Origin: Streptomyces sp. ISL-94
GTDB lineage: Bacteria; Actinomycetota; Actinomycetes; Streptomycetales; Streptomycetaceae
Assembly: GCF_018614075.1 (NCBI RefSeq)
Contig: NZ_JAGGOZ010000029.1
Span: forward strand, 53,199 to 117,198
Length of the DNA: 64,000 bases
Direction: 5' to 3'
Shown here: piece by piece, positions 1 to 7,371 of the stretch
How positions within the stretch are numbered: the first letter of the stretch is position 1
How the letters are laid out: each line of letters starts with the position of its first letter
Notes under the pieces: model-generated
The model's database searches: none
Seen by the model: the letters and a program-made list of their open reading frames with translations, nothing else
Told to the model about the DNA's origin: nothing
Made by a program: the position numbers and the translations under genes

Positions 1-374
1 ATGTACGAGGCGACCGCGACCGGCGCGAACCGGAGCCGGTCGGTGCGGGCCAGGCCGAAGATCAGCAGGATCAGCCCGGCCGTCGCGACGACTTCGCCGA
101 GCAGCATGGCCGGCGGAGCGGTCGTGCGTGGACCACTTCACCAGCGGCTCCCCGGACATCGCGTCGGCCGGCACGGGGCCCGCGATCGCGCCGACGATCG
201 GCGACGGCACGTAGACGGCCGGCTCGCGGGCGGTGACGCCCGGCCCGCCGCGTCGGGCCGTCCACCACTCGGCGAGTGTGACCGCCGGGTTGAAGTGGGC
301 GCCGGAGACCGGGTCCAGCAGGGCGATGAGGACGCCGAGGCCGAACACCGTGGCGGTGGAGTTGGCGGCTCGGT
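1..374 (-). pseudogene. Aquaporin (MIP family) remnant of an ars operon, 5'-truncated and frameshifted, running off the window
   Basis: On the minus strand from about 374 a frame reads NSTATVFGLGVLIALLDPVSG followed by AHFNPAVTLAEWW, with the NPA-type pore motif (HFNPAVT) of aquaporin-like channels. The N-terminal half is missing. Near 105 the reading frame is lost by one base: the next frame continues the family pattern (LLGEVVATAGLILLIFGLAR). The gene then leaves the window at base 1. Channels of this kind sit in actinobacterial arsenic operons and move arsenite. Together with the adjoining ArsR piece this is a dead ars operon. Two lesions (missing 5' part and frameshift) make a functional protein unlikely. 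Confidence 0.8.
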
Positions 375-521
375 GTCCACGACCCCGGCTTCGCGCAGCA
401 CCTTGAGGTGGTGGGAAAGGTTGGTCTGCTTCGCGCCGGTCTCCTCGACCAGGTGCGTGGTGCAGAGCGTCTCCCGGGCGAGCAGGGTCACGATGTTGAG
501 CCTGAGGGGGTCGGCCGGACT
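369..521 (-). pseudogene. ArsR-family repressor fragment (central HTH only)
   Basis: The minus strand encodes about 50 residues with the winged-helix core of an arsenic-type ArsR repressor: ADPLRLNIVTLLARETLCTT, then LVEETGAKQTNLSHHLKVLR and EAGVVDTEP. The N-terminus is lost next to the stop codon of the glycosyltransferase at 535, and the frame breaks at about 369 directly into aquaporin sequence, so the rest of arsR and the start of the aquaporin gene were deleted together. It cannot fold as a complete repressor. Family assignment is firm; the loss of function is inferred from the two truncations. Confidence 0.8.
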
Positions 522-534
522 CCGCCTGCCGCGT

Positions 535-1386
535 TCAGTCGAGGCGGCGGGCCGCGGCCTCGAGCGCCGGGGGCAGCGGCCGCCGGCAGCGCAGCGCCGC
601 GGGGAGCCTCGCGAGCAGTTCCCGCAGCTCCCGGCGGGCCTGCGGATCGCGACCGGCCGCGGCGGCCAGGACGAGGCTGTGCCGCAGGGCAACGGCCGGC
701 GGGCGGCGCATCCAGGCGGTCAGCGCGGCGTTGCGGAGCTGGACGGCAGGCCGTCCGGCCCGTACGCCCGTGGGACGGTGCACCGCCACCACGTCGGGAG
801 AGTGGCACACCCCCCACCCGGACGCGGCCATGTCGTAGGCGAGGAGCGTCTCCTCCCCGCCGAAGAACAGCACCGGGTGGTAGCCGCCGGCGTCCAAGTA
901 AGCCTGGCGCCGGACGACGGCGGCGCAGGCCAGGAACCCGAGGACCTGCGGCCCGGGGAGATCGGCGGTCCGCCCGAGCGGAGAGCCCGCCAGCATGGCG
1001 TTCAGCGGATCCGGTACGCCGCCAGGCCCCACGGCGATGCGCGCCGCGAGCAGCCCGAGCCGGGGATGGGAGTCCAGCAGCCGCTCGGCCGTGCCCAGCG
1101 CGCCGGGCTCCCACCAGGAGTCGTCGTCGCTGAAGGCCACGTACGGCGTCCGCGCGCGGCGCACGCCGAGATTGCGCCCCACCGCCCCGAGGTTCCGGCC
1201 CGTACGCAGTACGGTCACCTGGGGATGCAGACGGGTGATCGCCTCGGCGGTCCCGTCGTCCGACGCATTGTCCGTGACGATCACCGGTGGGCGCTCGGGA
1301 AGCCGGGCCAAGCGGTCCAGCGTGCAGAGCACCTGTTCCCGGCGGTTGCGTGTGATCACGACGACCGTCGTACGGGGATCGGTCAC
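535..1386 (-). CDS. Glycosyltransferase family 2
   Basis: A 283-aa GT-A type glycosyltransferase. The N-terminus has the family 2 pattern TTVVVITRNRREQVLCTLDRL, then IVTDNASDDGTAEAI and the metal-binding region FSDDDSWWEPGAL (DxD-like, about residues 93-97). A later GGEETLL / GYHPVLFFGGEE segment is typical of family 2 enzymes acting on sugar or lipid acceptors. No membrane segment is seen, so it is probably cytosolic. The GTG at 1386 is chosen because GGAGG lies 10 nt upstream on the coding strand and the domain begins immediately. Acceptor and donor cannot be told. Its stop lies next to the ArsR fragment, so its arrival or a nearby deletion may have broken the ars operon. Confidence 0.85.
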   Translation of the reverse strand: MTDPRTTVVVITRNRREQVLCTLDRLARLPERPPVIVTDNASDDGTAEAITRLHPQVTVLRTGRNLGAVGRNLGVRRARTPYVAFSDDDSWWEPGALGTAERLLDSHPRLGLLAARIAVGPGGVPDPLNAMLAGSPLGRTADLPGPQVLGFLACAAVVRRQAYLDAGGYHPVLFFGGEETLLAYDMAASGWGVCHSPDVVAVHRPTGVRAGRPAVQLRNAALTAWMRRPPAVALRHSLVLAAAAGRDPQARRELRELLARLPAALRCRRPLPPALEAAARRLD

Positions 1387-1471
1387 GGTCGGGCTGCCTC
1401 CACGTCGTCGGACAGGCGGTACGGCGGGGGCAGCGGTGCGTGCGCCCCGCCGCCCCCGCCGCGTCCTCGTG

Positions 1472-1666
1472 CTACCGCCGGCCGAAGACGGACTTCTGGA
1501 CGTCGTCCGGACCGTTGAACCGGTCCTTGGACGAGGAGGCGAGTTCCTGGGTGATCTCCTCCCCGGCACCGTTCCTCTTCGCCAGCTGCACGAGGTCATC
1601 GCGCTTCGCGGGGTATTCCGCCCCCTTGAGGGCCTTCTGCACTTCGATGGGATTGACGTCTGCCAT
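1472..1666 (-). CDS. DUF2795-type small protein
   Basis: A 64-aa protein starting MADVNPIEVQKALKGAEYPA. It matches the DUF2795 type: short alpha-helical proteins with a repeated KxLKGxxYPA-like start and a helical ELxxSSKDRF part. Function is unknown. The family is common in actinomycetes, often near stress genes. The ATG at 1666 has GAGAGG about 9 nt upstream. It is read in the same direction as the glycosyltransferase, 85 bp before its start, but has its own good ribosome site and probably its own promoter. Confidence 0.8.
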   Translation of the reverse strand: MADVNPIEVQKALKGAEYPAKRDDLVQLAKRNGAGEEITQELASSSKDRFNGPDDVQKSVFGRR

Positions 1667-1992
1667 GTGCTTGTACCTCTCGGTTGAGCCGTGCCGAACG
1701 GTGTTCCGTACCGCAGGCGACTTCGCGGGCCAGGGGCCTCGGAGTGCAGGGGTACCCCGCCGCGTTGTGGGCCTCTCGGTTTCCGGCCCGGCTTCCCCCT
1801 GATGTACGGCAGACGGGCTGATGTACGGCAGACGGGCCCATCGGCCGTCAGGCCTGGTCTGGACGTGCTCGCTGGTCCGTTTGGGCGTATCGCTCGCGTT
1901 TCGCACGGGTCGCTGCCGTGGCGCCGACGTGCGGACCGCCGCCCCCGGCGCGAGGATGGGCGCGACCCCGTACACGCCGACAGGAGGCCCCC
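1667..1992. other. Intergenic region, 326 bp, divergent promoters
   Basis: Lies between the leftward DUF2795 gene and the rightward CBM48 gene, so it must hold two divergent promoters. No coding sequence is convincing. The only clear structure is a 19-bp tandem duplication (separate entry). Confidence 0.5.
1800..1837 (+). repeat. 19-bp perfect tandem duplication
   Basis: TGATGTACGGCAGACGGGC occurs twice head to tail (1800-1818 and 1819-1837) in the intergenic region upstream of the CBM48 gene. It is either a slippage duplication or a doubled protein-binding site. Nothing shows which. Confidence 0.7.
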
Positions 1993-2268
1993 GTGCTGGA
2001 ACGCAAGCGGCGCAAGGACGGCACCGAGATCACCTTCGTGATCCCCGCCGACACCCCGCCCGGCCCGGTCAGCGTCGTCGGCGACTTCAACGACTGGCGG
2101 CCCGGCGCCCACGAACTGCGGGCCCGCAAGGACGGCACGCGCGCGGTCACCGTGGCCCTTCCCGGGGAGAGCACGCACGCCTTCCGCTACCTGGCGGCCG
2201 GTGACTACTGGTTCAACGACGAGAGCGCCGACGGCCAGGAAGGCGCCAACAGCCGCCTCCACACCTGA
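1993..2268 (+). CDS. Isoamylase-type early-set (CBM48-like) domain protein
   Basis: A 91-aa protein consisting of one carbohydrate-binding early-set domain: GTEITFVIPADTPPGPVSVV, then GDFNDWRPGAHELRARKDG and FRYLAAGDYWFNDESAD. The GDFNDW motif is diagnostic of the N-terminal domain of isoamylases and branching enzymes and of AMPK beta-type glycogen-binding domains. There is no catalytic domain, so it probably binds alpha-glucan or acts with another protein. The GTG at 1993 follows AGGAGG at 7 nt spacing. It stands alone, with a VOC gene 44 bp downstream. Confidence 0.85.
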   Translation: MLERKRRKDGTEITFVIPADTPPGPVSVVGDFNDWRPGAHELRARKDGTRAVTVALPGESTHAFRYLAAGDYWFNDESADGQEGANSRLHT

Positions 2269-2312
2269 CCCAGACCCCACCGCCGTACTGCGCGGACCAC
2301 GGACAGCGGAGC

Positions 2313-3113
2313 GTGAGCGTGGAGATCTCGACCAGGGAGGTCTTCGGTGCGCCCTGTTGGGTCAACCTGACGGCCCGCGACCTGCAGGCGGCTCAGCAGT
2401 TCTACGGAGCGGTGCTGGGCTGGCAATTCCGGCCCGGCCGCCTCGGGGAGTCGTCCACCATCGCCGAGCTGGACGGTGTGCCGGTGGCGGGCATCGGGGA
2501 GCCGGCCGGGGATCTGGCGATGGCCGCGTGGACGGTGCATTTCGCCGTCGCTGACGCCAACGTGGCCGTGGGCCGGATCCGTGAGCGCAGCGGCACGGTC
2601 GCCGTCGGTCCGGTCTCCTTCGCTTCCGGCGGCCGCGGGGCGCTCGCGGCCGACCGGGAGGGTGCCTCCTTCGGGATTTGGGAGGGTCCTGTCCGCTCTG
2701 ACTGGCGGGTGGGCGCGGGCCATGCGCCGGCCTGGCTGGAGCTGCGTACGAGGGACGCCTTCGAGGCCGCGATCTTCTACGGCGGAGTGCTCGAATGGGC
2801 CACCGGCCGCGAGGGGGGCTGCGAGGTCTCATACGAGGAGGACCAGGTCGTCCTGCGGCAGTCCGGAGAGCCCGTGGCCCGTTTGAACAGCGGTCCCGTC
2901 GATGCCGCAGCCTCCGCGCCCCAGGCCCGGCCACGCTGGCACGTCCACTTCCGCGTGCCCGACCTCGACGCGGCGACCGACGCGTCCACCGCGTTCGGCG
3001 GCCGCACCCTTTCGCCTGTCGAGTCGAACGCCACCGAGCGGTGGGTCACCCTGCAAGACGCCGAGGGAGCCCTGTTCACACTCAATGCGGCTCATCCGCC
3101 GACCCCTCGCTGA
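2313..3113 (+). CDS. VOC (glyoxalase/bleomycin resistance) family protein, two domains
   Basis: A 266-aa protein with two vicinal-oxygen-chelate modules. Module 1 begins GAPCWVNLTARDLQAAQQFY and VLGWQF; module 2 begins APAWLELRTRDAFEAAIFY and VLEWA. The PCWVNL..D and AWLEL start strands are typical of the actinomycete two-domain VOC hydroxylase-like or bleomycin-resistance-like subgroup. No substrate can be given. The GTG at 2313 is the first start in frame; an obvious Shine-Dalgarno is weak (CGGAGC). It may be co-transcribed with the CBM48 gene. Confidence 0.8.
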   Translation: MSVEISTREVFGAPCWVNLTARDLQAAQQFYGAVLGWQFRPGRLGESSTIAELDGVPVAGIGEPAGDLAMAAWTVHFAVADANVAVGRIRERSGTVAVGPVSFASGGRGALAADREGASFGIWEGPVRSDWRVGAGHAPAWLELRTRDAFEAAIFYGGVLEWATGREGGCEVSYEEDQVVLRQSGEPVARLNSGPVDAAASAPQARPRWHVHFRVPDLDAATDASTAFGGRTLSPVESNATERWVTLQDAEGALFTLNAAHPPTPR

Positions 3114-3298
3114 TCCGTCCCCGGCCCCTCCGGGCGGCGGCCCGCGGCGCCGCGCCCGGACGGACGCAACCGTCCCGTACGCGGGGTCGGGCAGGGGGCA
3201 GTCCCGCCCTGGATTTGATCGGTGGAAGGCGGGCACGCGCGAGGTGAATGCGCGGTTGTTGCCGGCGACGGACGAGCGGGTACGCAGGAGGTGCACCG

Positions 3299-3547
3299 AT
3301 GGGCGGCGCGGACGATGACAGGCCGGAGGTACGGCGGCCTCGGATGCAGCATGAAGGCGGCACGGCGGACGAGCACGGGCGCAAGCCCGGGATCCCCTCC
3401 CGTACGGGTACCGGGGCACAGCCGCCGGCGGACGCGGAGCGGGTTGACCGGGCCAACGAGCGCCGGATCAGGAATGCACACGTACTCGGGCGGGACGTGA
3501 CCGACCGGTTCGTCAGCGCCGACGAGGAGGACGACCTGCCGCAGTAG
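3299..3547 (+). CDS. Small hydrophilic hypothetical protein
   Basis: An 82-aa, very polar protein, rich in Arg, Asp and Glu, with no membrane segment and no domain that I recognise. The first half looks disordered ([15 protein letters not shown]). The second half ([20 protein letters not shown] then [18 protein letters not shown]) could form a helix. The ATG at 3299 has CAGGAGG 8 nt upstream, a strong sign that it is a real gene. It ends just before the streptogrisin remnant. Confidence 0.6.
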   Translation: MGGADDDRPEVRRPRMQHEGGTADEHGRKPGIPSRTGTGAQPPADAERVDRANERRIRNAHVLGRDVTDRFVSADEEDDLPQ

Positions 3548-3564
3548 TCGAGCCCCGGTATGCG

Positions 3565-3723
3565 CTCGCCGGGCGGCACGGCGCGCTGTACGACGGCACG
3601 AAGGGGCTCGGCATCGCCTCCGGCGGCAACAGCAACGGCAACGGCAACGGCAGCGCCGGGGGAACGACGTTCTACCAGCCCGTGCCCGAGGCGCTCGCCA
3701 CGTACAAGGTCTCGCTGTACTGA
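3565..3723 (+). pseudogene. C-terminal remnant of a streptogrisin-like S1 serine protease
   Basis: A frame ending with TGA at 3721-3723 reads [20 protein letters not shown] and then [21 protein letters not shown]. This is the C-terminal end of secreted streptogrisin-type chymotrypsin-fold proteases (family pattern: GG-x-LYDGT..GL.SGG ... GGTTF-QPV-EAL). Just upstream the bases encode SPGG in a different frame, so the active-site GDSGG region is shifted out of frame or degraded. No propeptide, signal or catalytic His/Asp parts are present. It is a gene fossil of about 50 codons. Confidence 0.7.
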
Positions 3724-3778
3724 CCTACCCGCCCAGGTGCCGGCCGGGGCTGCTCCCCCGGCCGGCCGCGTGGCCCGT

Positions 3779-4273
3779 TCACTTGCACTCCCGGCTCCGG
3801 CGCACCAGCAGGAAGACGACCAGGACGGCGCCGGCCGCGAGCAGCCGGGTCCGGTTGGCCCGCGCCGCGGCGGCGGCCTGCCCGGCCCGTTCCCGCACCG
3901 AGTCGGGCGTCTTCTCGTACGCCAGGTGTCCGGCATGGGCCGTGGCCGCGCGAATCTGCCCGCCGGCGTGGGCCGCCTTCTCCACGACCGGTTCGGGGGT
4001 CTTGTCCCGCACCAGCTGTGCGGCGTGTTCGACCTTCTCCCGGATCTCCCCGGTGACCAGGGCGGCCTTCCCCGCGGCGTGCTCCTTGACGGCTGCTGCC
4101 TTCCCCGCAGCCTGCTCCTTGACGGTGGCCGCCTTCTCCCTCGCCTGGGCCTTGACGTCGGCCTTGGCCGCCAGTGCCTCGACGGTCTGGCCGAGCTCAT
4201 CGCGGGTGTGCTCGACCTGCCGGCGCAGTTCCTCGGCGGTGGGGGTGGATTCGTTGTGCGGCTCGCTGTTCAT
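3779..4273 (-). CDS. DUF3618 domain protein, C-terminal membrane anchor
   Basis: A 164-aa protein. The N-terminus (TAEELRRQVEHTRDELGQTV then EALAAKADVKAQAREK) is the DUF3618 helix. The middle is an Ala/Lys/Glu-rich amphipathic region with repeats of KEQAAGKAAAVKEHAAGKAA type, and the end is one membrane segment (LLAAGAVLVVFLLV) followed by RRSRECK. It probably stays at the inner face of the membrane. It overlaps the upstream holin-like gene by ATGA (4270-4273), so the two are translated together. Such pairs are common in actinobacteria and have been linked to envelope stress; the exact job is unknown. Confidence 0.85.
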   Translation of the reverse strand: MNSEPHNESTPTAEELRRQVEHTRDELGQTVEALAAKADVKAQAREKAATVKEQAAGKAAAVKEHAAGKAALVTGEIREKVEHAAQLVRDKTPEPVVEKAAHAGGQIRAATAHAGHLAYEKTPDSVRERAGQAAAAARANRTRLLAAGAVLVVFLLVRRSRECK

Positions 4274-4683
4274 CGGTGTGCCTTCTCCTTGATCTCGGCC
4301 ACATCGGCCTTGACGCTCTCGATGGTCTGCTCGGGCGCCGGCGCACCGGCCTTCGCGATCTGCTTCTTCCCGGCCAGCGCGACCACGGCGGCGGTGACGG
4401 CCAGCACCGCGGCGACGATCAGAGCCGAAGCCCACACCGGGAGCACCAGGGCCAGTGCGGCGATACCCGCCGCCACCAGGGCCTGAGCTGCCAGAATGCC
4501 GAGAAGACCAGCTCCGCCGAACAGGCCGCCGCCGGTCCCGAACCGCTTCCCCTTCTGGGTCATCTCCGCCCGCGCGAGCTGCATCTCCTCGCGAACCAGC
4601 TCCGAGATCTGCTGTGACGCCCGCGAAAGCAGCACGCCCACCGAGTCATCGGCGGCACTGGTCCGCTGCTCAGTCGTACTCAC
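4270..4683 (-). CDS. Phage holin-like (Phage_holin_3_6/DUF1469) membrane protein
   Basis: A 137-aa protein with an N-terminal helix (VGVLLSRASQQISELVREEM), two close membrane segments (LLGILAAQALVAAGIAALAL and ASALIVAAVLAVTAAVVALA), and a charged C-terminal helix. This is the pattern of the Phage_holin_3_6 family (YqjE-like), which in actinobacteria is a chromosomal envelope protein and not a phage gene. It starts with GTG at 4683 and overlaps the DUF3618 gene by 4 bp. No phage genes lie nearby, so holin is only a family label. Confidence 0.85.
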   Translation of the reverse strand: MSTTEQRTSAADDSVGVLLSRASQQISELVREEMQLARAEMTQKGKRFGTGGGLFGGAGLLGILAAQALVAAGIAALALVLPVWASALIVAAVLAVTAAVVALAGKKQIAKAGAPAPEQTIESVKADVAEIKEKAHR

Positions 4684-4796
4684 GATTCGTCCACCTCCGC
4701 CTTGGCTTGATCAGGAACGATGCACCTCGTGTGGTTGTCCCGCCACACCGCGACTACCCCGCAACCGGCGGGTCACCCGCCGGCAACGGCCGGCGT

Positions 4797-5828
4797 TCAC
4801 TCCATGCGGCGGCGGTCCTCGGCACTCCACGCCCTGGTGTCGCGGGGCTCCACGTAGGGCTCCTCGTCCTTGGGCAGCCCGCCGGCGATGGCGCGCTGAC
4901 GGACCAGCTCCGCGTCGAACTCCAGACCGAGGAGGATGGCGAGATTCGTGATCCACAGCCACACCAGAAAGACGATCACACCCGCGACCGTGCCGTACGT
5001 CTTGTTGTAGGAGGCGAAGTTCGCGACGTAGAACGCGAAGGCCGCCGAGGCGATCATCCAGATCACCAGGGCCAGGAAGCTGCCGGGGGTCACCCACTTG
5101 AATCCCCGGCCCTTGGCGTTCGGCGCGGCCCAGTACAGGATCGCGATCATGATCGTGACCAGGAGCACCAGGACCGGCCATTTCGCGATCGACCACACCG
5201 TCAGCGCACTGTCGCCGATCCCCAGGGCGGCGCCGGCCTCCCGGGCCAGGCCTCCGGTGAAGACCACGATCAGCGCGCCGGCGCAGGCGAGGACCATCAG
5301 GGTCACGGTCAGCGCGAGGCGCAGCGGCAGGGTCTTCCACACCGGACGGCCCTCGGGCACGTCGTAGACGGCGTTCGAGGCGCGGATGAAAGCGGCGATG
5401 TAGCCGGAGGCGGACCACACCGCCACGACCAAGCCTACGACCGCCAGCACCGACCCGACACCGCTGCGGCCCTGCAACTGCTGCACCGCATCACTGATCA
5501 CGTCCCGGACCGAGCCGGGGGCCAGCTTCTGCAGGTTGTCCAGCACCCGCTGGGTCGTGGACTCCCCCGCGATACCCAGAAGGGACACCAGGACCAGGAG
5601 GGCCGGGAACACCGCCAGCACCGCGTAATAGGTCAAGGCCGCGGCACGGTCGGCCAGCTCGTCGTTCGTGAACTCCTTCACCGTCCCGCGCAGGACGGCC
5701 CCCCACGACCGTTTCGTCAGTTCGGTGGGCTCATCGGGGGCCCGCCCCTCCGGGCCCGCACCGCCTTTCTTCCCGGTGTCCGGACGATCGACTTCGCTGC
5801 CGCGGCCTTCCTTCGAAGTGCGTCTCAT
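4797..5828 (-). CDS. YihY/BrkB-family inner membrane protein
   Basis: A 343-aa polytopic membrane protein. After a hydrophilic N-terminus comes the family signature (FTNDELADRAAALTYYAVLA, then VFPALLVLVSLLGI). Six membrane segments follow, ending NLAILLGLEFDAEL. The FxxDxxxxxAAALxYY pattern is diagnostic of YihY/BrkB proteins. They were once called ribonuclease BN, but that activity belongs to another gene, and their role is still unclear (transport or envelope function). The start at 5828 has only a weak ribosome site (GGAAAG). It is read toward the holin-like/DUF3618 pair and may form one envelope unit with it (113 bp gap). Confidence 0.85.
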   Translation of the reverse strand: MRRTSKEGRGSEVDRPDTGKKGGAGPEGRAPDEPTELTKRSWGAVLRGTVKEFTNDELADRAAALTYYAVLAVFPALLVLVSLLGIAGESTTQRVLDNLQKLAPGSVRDVISDAVQQLQGRSGVGSVLAVVGLVVAVWSASGYIAAFIRASNAVYDVPEGRPVWKTLPLRLALTVTLMVLACAGALIVVFTGGLAREAGAALGIGDSALTVWSIAKWPVLVLLVTIMIAILYWAAPNAKGRGFKWVTPGSFLALVIWMIASAAFAFYVANFASYNKTYGTVAGVIVFLVWLWITNLAILLGLEFDAELVRQRAIAGGLPKDEEPYVEPRDTRAWSAEDRRRME

Positions 5829-5872
5829 AGCCTGCGGCTTTCCACGTCCGCCGCACTTATGCCCGTACGGCG

Positions 5873-5906
5873 CCATCCGGAGACCGAGCGCTCGGTCCCC
5901 GGATGG
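5873..5906. terminator. Large palindromic stem-loop downstream of tfuA
   Basis: CCATCCGG, a mismatch, then the self-complementary GACCGAGCGCTCGGTC, a mismatch, then CCGGATGG. The whole folds as a 16-bp GC-rich hairpin with one internal mismatch. It lies 86 bp past the tfuA stop and 45 bp upstream of the yihY start. There is no T-run, which is usual for Streptomyces terminators. It most likely ends the leftward exporter/ycaO/tfuA transcript. Confidence 0.6.
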
Positions 5907-5991
5907 CCGGACAGCAGGCCGGCCGGGATACGGGAAGGCCGTTCTCCGGGCGAAGGCCGGCCAGCCGGCCGGACCGCTCTGGCGGCCTGCC

Positions 5992-7371
5992 TCAGCGCGC
6001 GGCGGCGTTCCCCCGGCTCCGGCCCCGGCGGACGTCGAAGGCGAAGAACCGCCTGACCGCGCCGCCCAGCTCGTCCGGGCCGGAGAATCCCCGTCGTGCC
6101 ATTTCGGCATCCGGTGACGTACCGCGCCCCAGCCAGTGGCGCAGGAAGAGCTTCGCGCACATCTGCGGCGGCGGGACCACGAGCCTGGGCCGGGCCTCCT
6201 CCGCGGCCTCGTCGGCCCGCGCCACGAGGTCGCACCACTCCTCCCAGCGCCCGGATTCCCACAGCCGGGTCAGGACCGCCGGTCTCCAGTCGACCGACTG
6301 CCACACGGGCCACACCCGCACCATGAGCAGCCGGGCCCGCTCCTCACCGGTGAGGTGCTCGCGTTCCGGCTCCGCGAACCAGCGGGCGAGGGACTCCGGC
6401 AGCGGGGTCCGGCCGTCCAATCCCAGCCTGGCCGTCGCGTACGCCTCGACCGTCATGCCCCTGGCGGCCGCGAGGTCCGCCAGCAGACCGGTGAGGACCT
6501 CCTCGTGCAGCGCCGGATAGGCGCCGTCGAACAGCCGTGCCGCGTCCAGGACATCGAGATCCGACATCCACCGGCCGGGGACGTACTCCCTTCGGGTCCC
6601 CCGGACCAGCGCCTGGGTACGGCTGATCCCGGTGAAGGGCACATGGGCGGCGGCCGGACCGGGCGCCGCCGAGCTGCCGGCCGCGACCGCGCGGAGCGCC
6701 GCCAGGGCGTCGAGCCGCTTGAGGTCCCAGACACCGGAGCCGATGACCTCCTCCAACGTCCACAGAGCCTCGTGGTCCTGCTCCTCCACCGCCCGCTCCA
6801 GGTCCTTCCAGCCGCGATGGGTGAAGGGCAGGGCCGCGGCCGCCGCCACGATCCGTCGCCCGGACTCCACCGGGACCAGGTCCGACCCCGCTCCCTCCGC
6901 GCAGCCGTACCGGAGATTCACCAGCGCCACGGTCTGCGCCGGATAGCCCATCTCGGCCGGGCCGTGCAGCACGCCCACCTCGTCGTCCCCGTCGATCTCG
7001 CCCGAGACGTACATGGCGTGGACGGCGCCGATGCCCCGCATGCCGCAGGGCCCCAGCTCCGCGGCGCGCAGCGCGCCCATGCTCGCGGCCCCGACGACGT
7101 CCACGCCCTCGGTGAGCAGCTGCAGGATCTCCTTGTGGCCGACGGACCGCCGCTCCCGGAAGTAGCCGTCGATGATGACGGCGACGTCGCCGCGCCGCCA
7201 CGGGTCCGCGAGGAGATCGCCCCGGCCGGCGGGGGGCCGGACCTCCGCCTCCGGGAGCACCGCGCGGACATCGGCGGCGGAAAGAGTCGGTCCCGCGTAC
7301 ACGACCACCCTGGATGCCACGACCGCACTGGACGCACTCACGCTGGGTGTACTCACGCTGGGTGTACTCAC
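5992..7371 (-). CDS. TfuA-like protein, partner of YcaO (RiPP backbone modification)
   Basis: A 459-aa protein with a TfuA domain at about residues 20-150: VVVYAGPTLSAADVRAVLP, VAVIIDGYFRERRSVGHKEI, VDVVGAASMGALRAAEL and VHAMYVSGEIDGDDEVGVLH. TfuA proteins work with YcaO enzymes; in thioamide RiPPs and methyl-CoM reductase the pair installs backbone thioamides, with TfuA thought to bring the sulfur. The C-terminal 300 residues have no recognisable domain. The gene follows ycaO with a 1-nt overlap (TAGTG). The first codons are a 15-bp tandem repeat (GTGAGTACACCCAGC twice), giving several possible in-frame GTG starts; the conserved part begins near residue 20, so the true start is uncertain. 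Confidence 0.85.
   Translation of the reverse strand: MSTPSVSTPSVSASSAVVASRVVVYAGPTLSAADVRAVLPEAEVRPPAGRGDLLADPWRRGDVAVIIDGYFRERRSVGHKEILQLLTEGVDVVGAASMGALRAAELGPCGMRGIGAVHAMYVSGEIDGDDEVGVLHGPAEMGYPAQTVALVNLRYGCAEGAGSDLVPVESGRRIVAAAAALPFTHRGWKDLERAVEEQDHEALWTLEEVIGSGVWDLKRLDALAALRAVAAGSSAAPGPAAAHVPFTGISRTQALVRGTRREYVPGRWMSDLDVLDAARLFDGAYPALHEEVLTGLLADLAAARGMTVEAYATARLGLDGRTPLPESLARWFAEPEREHLTGEERARLLMVRVWPVWQSVDWRPAVLTRLWESGRWEEWCDLVARADEAAEEARPRLVVPPPQMCAKLFLRHWLGRGTSPDAEMARRGFSGPDELGGAVRRFFAFDVRRGRSRGNAAAR

Noticed and set aside
1..1518. Long plus-strand open frame (505 codons) covering the ars remnant and the glycosyltransferase
   Set aside because: It is antisense to a real GT2 gene, is Arg/Gly/Pro-rich, and matches no family. 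It arises from the high GC content.
4270..4683. Holin-like gene as sign of a prophage
   Set aside because: The family is a normal chromosomal envelope protein in actinobacteria and here overlaps a DUF3618 gene. No other phage gene is nearby.
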